NCBI RefSeq assembly: GCF_037976825.1
Contig: NZ_CP150269.1
Location: 6,985,501 to 7,049,500, forward strand
DNA from: Paenibacillus sp. FSL K6-1330
Lineage (GTDB): Bacteria; Bacillota; Bacilli; Paenibacillales; Paenibacillaceae
Direction of reading: 5' to 3'
Length of the DNA stretch: 64,000 nt
Shown here piece after piece: positions 60,667 through 64,000 of the stretch; position 1 is the first letter of the stretch, and the number at the start of each line of letters is the position of its first letter. A model generated the notes under the pieces. That model made no database searches, had not been told where the DNA came from, and saw only the letters and a list, made by a program, of their open reading frames with translations. A program made the position numbers and the translations under genes.

Positions 60667-62304
60667 TTGAGTAAAACGATGGATCGCAAAACGTTTCTGT
60701 CTTATCTGGGTACTGGCGCAACCGCATTGGCAGCCGCTTCCGCAGGCTTAGGTGTATTGGAAGGGAAAGCTTCGGCCATGTCCGGAACCGCAAATCATCT
60801 GTTCGGATTCAAAACGAATCGGGTCAGCGGTTACTTCGAACCAATCGAACCAACCAAAGCAGACCAGCTCGTCCTGCCTAAAAACTTTAAATATGATGTC
60901 ATTGCGGCTTTTGATGACGTGATCAATCCGGCTGGCGAAAAATTCGGCTCCGGCTGTGATTACAACGCATTTTTCCCGCTTAAGGGCTCCAATGTCCGCG
61001 GCCTTCTGGTCAACAATCATGAATACTCCACCATCTTCTCCATCGGTCCTGTAAAGGATGGGAAGATGACGGCGGATCAAATCCATAAAAACCTGTATTA
61101 CCAAGGCATGTCTGTTATCGAAGTATACCGTGACGAGAAGGGTGTATGGAAAATGGACACCACCTCCTCCCATGCCCGCCGCATCAACGGTTTCAGCAAA
61201 TTCGATATCACCGGTCCGGCCAAAGGCATCCCTGCCCTGAAAGGCGCAACGACAGCTACCGGCACGTTTGCCAACTGCTCCGGCGGGGTGACGCTTTGGA
61301 ACACAGTCTTATCTTGCGAGGAGAACTTCGAGGACACCGCGGCAGTCTCTAACCTGCCGGATACGCATTACGGCTGGGTCGTCGAGGTCGATCCGTTCGA
61401 TAAATCCTTCCTGAAGAAGCACACCGCCCTCGGCAGATTTAATCATGAGAATACCGCGATGGGCCTTGCCGCAGACGGCCGGATCGTTGTCTATATGGGC
61501 GACGACAAGAAGGATGCCTGTGTCTATAAATTCATTAGCAAAAGCAAATATGATAAAAGCAAAGGCCGCGCTAACTCCGCGCTTCTGGAAGAAGGAACCC
61601 TGTACGTGGCCAACCTGAAGTCGGGCAAATGGCAGCCGGTCACCCTCGAGGCCGTAACCAAGGCCGCCGCAGAGGATAAAGAGGCCCAAGCCAAATTCAA
61701 GTCCCAAGGTGATGTTGTCACTTACTGCCAGGAAGCTGCGCGTCTTGTCGGCGGAACACCAACGGACCGTCCAGAGGATATCGAAATCTCGCCGTTCGAT
61801 AACACCGTGTTTATCTGCCATACAAACAACGATAATCACGGCAACATCCATGGTCATATAACGCGCATTTTTGAAGCGGGAAACGACCTGGCAGCCATGG
61901 AGTTTGACTTTGAAATTTTTGCTGCAGGAGGACGCCAATCCGGATTCAGCTCACCGGACAACCTGGCTTTCGACTCGAACGGCGATCTGTGGGTCGTAAC
62001 GGACATCTCCAGCAGCAGCCAGAACAAAGGCGTTCACAAATCCTTTATGAACAACGGACTGTTTGTGATTCCAACAAGCGGGCCGGATCAAGGGGTCGCG
62101 CTGCAATTCGCCTCCGGTCCGGTGGAATCCGAGCTTACGGGTCCTTTCTTCACACCCGATGAGCAGACGCTCTTCCTATCCGTTCAACACCCGGGCGAGA
62201 ATACGGAGAACCTCAGCAAACCAACCAGCACATGGCCTCACCGCTCCGGTGAAAACATGGCGCGCTGCGCCGTCGTGGCCATTAGCGGCTTCAAACTGGA
62301 GTAA
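60667..62304 (+). CDS. phoX: PhoX-family alkaline phosphatase (DUF839), Tat-exported
   Basis: 545-residue secreted calcium/iron-dependent phosphatase. The signal peptide carries DRKTFLSYLG followed by an Ala-rich hydrophobic core; twin-arginine proteins normally have RR at that place, so this is an RK variant. The mature region contains LVNNHEYST, NCSGGVTLWNTVLSCEENFED, GRFNHENTAMG, and the C-terminal SPDNLAFDSNGDLWVVTD. It starts at TTG with AGGGGTGG upstream. tatA and tatC follow on the same strand, making export partners nearly certain in context. A phosphate-starvation operator was not clear. Confidence 0.88.
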   Translation: MSKTMDRKTFLSYLGTGATALAAASAGLGVLEGKASAMSGTANHLFGFKTNRVSGYFEPIEPTKADQLVLPKNFKYDVIAAFDDVINPAGEKFGSGCDYNAFFPLKGSNVRGLLVNNHEYSTIFSIGPVKDGKMTADQIHKNLYYQGMSVIEVYRDEKGVWKMDTTSSHARRINGFSKFDITGPAKGIPALKGATTATGTFANCSGGVTLWNTVLSCEENFEDTAAVSNLPDTHYGWVVEVDPFDKSFLKKHTALGRFNHENTAMGLAADGRIVVYMGDDKKDACVYKFISKSKYDKSKGRANSALLEEGTLYVANLKSGKWQPVTLEAVTKAAAEDKEAQAKFKSQGDVVTYCQEAARLVGGTPTDRPEDIEISPFDNTVFICHTNNDNHGNIHGHITRIFEAGNDLAAMEFDFEIFAAGGRQSGFSSPDNLAFDSNGDLWVVTDISSSSQNKGVHKSFMNNGLFVIPTSGPDQGVALQFASGPVESELTGPFFTPDEQTLFLSVQHPGENTENLSKPTSTWPHRSGENMARCAVVAISGFKLE

Positions 62305-62328
62305 TACCAATCGAAAGGAGCGAGGATC

Positions 62329-62550
62329 ATGCCGTTTGGTAACATCGGAATCGGTGGTTTAATTCTTATTTTGATTATCGCACTCATCATATTCGGTCCA
62401 TCCAAGCTTCCCGAGCTCGGTCGCGCTTTCGGGCGGACATTAAGCGAATTCAAGGGCGCAACCCGTGGCTTGATGAACGGAGACGACGAGAATGGAAAAA
62501 AAGACGATGCTCCGCAAACTGCTGCAGCGGTCGATAAGCAGCACAGCTAA
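62329..62550 (+). CDS. tatA: Sec-independent translocase subunit TatA
   Basis: 73 residues: an N-terminal transmembrane helix ([16 protein letters not shown]), the [10 protein letters not shown] hinge, and an amphipathic helix ([19 protein letters not shown]), then a charged tail. These are the defining TatA features. It begins 24 bp after phoX, with GAAAGGAG before the ATG. The Firmicutes TatA/TatC system has no separate TatB, so this subunit serves both roles. Confidence 0.95.
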   Translation: MPFGNIGIGGLILILIIALIIFGPSKLPELGRAFGRTLSEFKGATRGLMNGDDENGKKDDAPQTAAAVDKQHS

Positions 62551-63280
62551 TCCGAACGACCAGAGCGCGATCGAGCATCTGGAAGAAATGCGGAAGCGCC
62601 TGATCCGCACCCTGATTGCGTTTCTCGTCGCAATGGTGGCTGCCTTCATCTACGTCGAGAAGATCTACCACTGGCTGGTACGAGGCATGGACAAACAGCT
62701 CGTTCTGCTCGGTCCCTCCGAAGTCATGTGGGTATATATGATCATTGCAGGCGTTGTGGCCGTAACCGTCACGCTTCCCATTGCCGCCTATCAAATATGG
62801 CGGTTCGTGCAGCCGGCGCTGCCGGATGGGACTCACCGCTCGGCCGTGCTGCTCATTCCCGTGATCAGCGTATTATTCATTGCCGGCATTTGCTTCGGAT
62901 ACTTCGTGCTGTTCCCGATGGTGCTGCAGTTCATGCAGCGTATGGCCGAAGGCGCATTCCAAACGATGTATACCGCGCAAAAATACTTCACGTTCATGAT
63001 CCATATGACCGTTCCTTTCGGATTCCTGTTCGAAATGCCCGCCATCGTCGTTTTTCTGACGAAGCTCGGCATCGTGAATCCGCATCGGCTGGCCAAGATG
63101 CGCAAATCAGCCTACTTTCTGCTATGTATCGTGGCCGTCACCATCACGCCACCGGATATCATGTCCGATTTGATTGTGATCGTTCCGCTGTTCCTGCTGT
63201 ACGAAATCAGCGTATCGATCTCCAGATTCATCTATCGCAAGCAGTTGCAGCTCTCTCAAGTGGAGGGCAGCGCAACCTAG
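62492..63280 (+). CDS. tatC: Sec-independent translocase subunit TatC
   Basis: 262-residue receptor for twin-arginine signal peptides, with six helices. The conserved N-terminal [22 protein letters not shown] is preceded by about 27 extra residues translated from DNA that also encodes the tatA C-terminus in another frame. The two genes overlap by 59 bp. The ATG at 62492 follows ACGGAG; no alternative start exists before the conserved region except an ATG five codons on. The P-loop-like [13 protein letters not shown] and a C-terminal [10 protein letters not shown] motif are typical TatC. Confidence 0.93.
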   Translation: MEKKTMLRKLLQRSISSTANPNDQSAIEHLEEMRKRLIRTLIAFLVAMVAAFIYVEKIYHWLVRGMDKQLVLLGPSEVMWVYMIIAGVVAVTVTLPIAAYQIWRFVQPALPDGTHRSAVLLIPVISVLFIAGICFGYFVLFPMVLQFMQRMAEGAFQTMYTAQKYFTFMIHMTVPFGFLFEMPAIVVFLTKLGIVNPHRLAKMRKSAYFLLCIVAVTITPPDIMSDLIVIVPLFLLYEISVSISRFIYRKQLQLSQVEGSAT

Positions 63281-63355
63281 TAAGGAACCAATTTCAATGT
63301 GTGCACTGCTCCCTGTGCGCACGTTGCGTGGTCCGGTGCATGCTTTTTACGAGAT

Positions 63356-63791
63356 TTGTACGAATAACCATACAAACAAAATGGATAAAAGCTATCGACT
63401 CAGGATGTTGTACGAAAAATCGCACAACAGGAAGGCTAATGCCAGCTGTTTTACGAGATTTGTACGAGAAATCGCACAAACTGAATGGATAAGAGCTATC
63501 GACTCAGGGTGTTGTACGAAAAATCGCACAACATGAAGGCTAATGCCAGCTGTTTTACGAGATTTGTACGAGAAATCGCACAAACTGAATGGATAAAAGC
63601 TATCGACTCAGGATGTTGTACGAAAAATCGCACAACAGGAAGGCTAATGCCAGCTGTTTTACGAGATTTGTACGAGAAATCGCACAAACTGAATGGATAA
63701 GAGCTATCGACTCAGGGTGTTGTACGAAAAATCGCACAACATGAAGGCTAGTGCCAGCTGTTTTACGAGATTTGCATGAAAAATCGTGCAA
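63356..63791 (+). repeat. array of nine 20-bp dyads at exact 52-bp spacing with two alternating spacers
   Basis: Dyads of form TTGTACGANAAATCGCACAA start at 63356, 63408, 63460, 63512, 63564, 63616, 63668, 63720 and 63772. Spacers of about 32 bp alternate between type A (GGAAGGCTAATGCCAGCTG...) and type B (CTGAATGGATAA... GACTCAGG), making a 104-bp tandem unit. The outermost copies diverge but keep pairing: TTGTA/TACAA in the first and TTGCA/TGCAA in the last. A degenerate hairpin (GTGTGCAC / GTGCGCAC) lies 52 bp before the first. Reading frames across it are repeat artefacts. A 16-bp palindrome follows at 63825-63840. Confidence 0.92.
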
Positions 63792-63886
63792 ATACGAGTA
63801 CGAAGGGATCCTTATAGGAAATTAGAACGAAATTTCGTTCAACCTATGTACATGTCCGTTTCCCCCGAAATTGGACGGAACTTTAT

Positions 63887-63947
63887 AGAACCCGTGAACT
63901 GGACAGCCTCAACATGCAGGTTGTCTGACCTACGGGTTCTTTTTTTT
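63887..63947 (+). terminator. strong terminator downstream of the dyad array
   Basis: AGAACCCGT / ACGGGTTCT outer stem, an inner GGACAGCCT / AGGTTGTCT stem, and a T8 tail. No gene lies between tatC and this point, so it ends either the phoX-tat transcript with the array in its 3' UTR or a separate non-coding RNA. Confidence 0.85.
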
Positions 63948-64000
63948 GCAATCCTCCCCTTTACCGATATCTTCGCTTCAACACGTATCCCCCGCTTATT

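Noticed and set aside
63356..63791. CRISPR array
   Set aside because: Repeat/spacer lengths (about 20 and 32 bp) look CRISPR-like, but the spacers alternate between only two sequences, the repeats vary at the ends, and no cas genes are near.
63297..63791. Small ORFs on both strands across the repeat array
   Set aside because: The same peptide recurs in each 104-bp unit (DSGCCTKNRTT...), there is no ribosome-binding site, and the frames simply follow the tandem repeat.
1..64000. tRNA, rRNA, known riboswitch or T-box
   Set aside because: No tRNA cloverleaf, rRNA segment, T-box motif or recognisable riboswitch core was found by eye; a covariance-model scan would be needed to exclude divergent ones.

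Overview
The window reads as chromosomal DNA of a low-to-mid GC, endospore-forming Gram-positive bacterium, most probably a Paenibacillus or close relative (inference). Direct support: strong Shine-Dalgarno sequences, many GTG and TTG starts, U-tailed hairpin terminators, a complete three-gene GerA-type germinant receptor, a PdaA-type cortex deacetylase, a lipoteichoic acid synthase-like protein, a CidAB pair, cytochrome bd genes with Rex-like operators, and a small DUF4023-like gene. No rRNA, tRNA, intact insertion sequence, prophage or genuine CRISPR array was seen.

Layout. 1-2.8 kb: the end of a D,D-carboxypeptidase gene and a VanRS-like two-component pair. 2.9-5 kb: a membrane diguanylate cyclase convergent with an aldo/keto reductase. 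5-8.6 kb: ger receptor operon (A, B, C, leftward). 8.8-11.3 kb: FAD/Rieske oxidoreductase, a tiny membrane protein and a HExxH protein. 11.5-15.7 kb: MarR regulator with a heterodimeric ABC exporter. 15.8-19.6 kb: rsgA, a previously hidden 20-codon gene with its own promoter and terminator, and a nuclease/XPD-like helicase. 19.7-25.7 kb: pdaA, an IolW-like dehydrogenase, catalase, and a cidR / cidAB divergon. 26-32.3 kb: LTA synthase family, a small secreted protein, a CNNM/CorC protein, a PTS-EIIC-like fusion and a copper-amine-oxidase-N-like protein. 32.4-36.4 kb: a membrane protein, fumarase and a DUF2332-like protein. 36.6-42.6 kb: cydABDC. 42.9-51.9 kb: adenine deaminase, a TetR/quinone-reductase pair, an MFS transporter, and a two-component system divergent from a DUF418 protein. 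52-58.3 kb: small stress or accessory genes (HmoA-like, DUF4023-like, DUF1801, PhnB-like, an ECF sigma factor with a DGPF protein, CGNR, epoxide hydrolase, FlaR-like kinase). 58.4-63.3 kb: cysteine synthase, lipL, and phoX-tatA-tatC. 63.3-64 kb: a hairpin repeat array.

Functional logic. Several modules look self-regulated: MarR with its exporter, CidR with cidAB, TetR with the flavodoxin-fold reductase, two OmpR-type two-component systems, and Rex-like sites ahead of cydABDC. PhoX travels with its likely export machinery (TatA, TatC). Spore functions (ger operon, pdaA) are present but not contiguous.

The most unusual features are non-coding. Downstream of tatC, nine short dyads are spaced exactly 52 bp apart with two alternating spacers: this has CRISPR-like geometry but is not CRISPR, and it is followed by a strong terminator. 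Upstream of rsgA there is a perfect sigma-A promoter, a 20-codon ORF and two tandem terminators, which looks like an attenuator or a micropeptide gene. A 45-bp palindrome-ended intergenic repeat occurs at 44.7 and 59.4 kb. A 15-bp perfect hairpin abuts an SD-less start codon at 57.8 kb. All of these are read from sequence alone.
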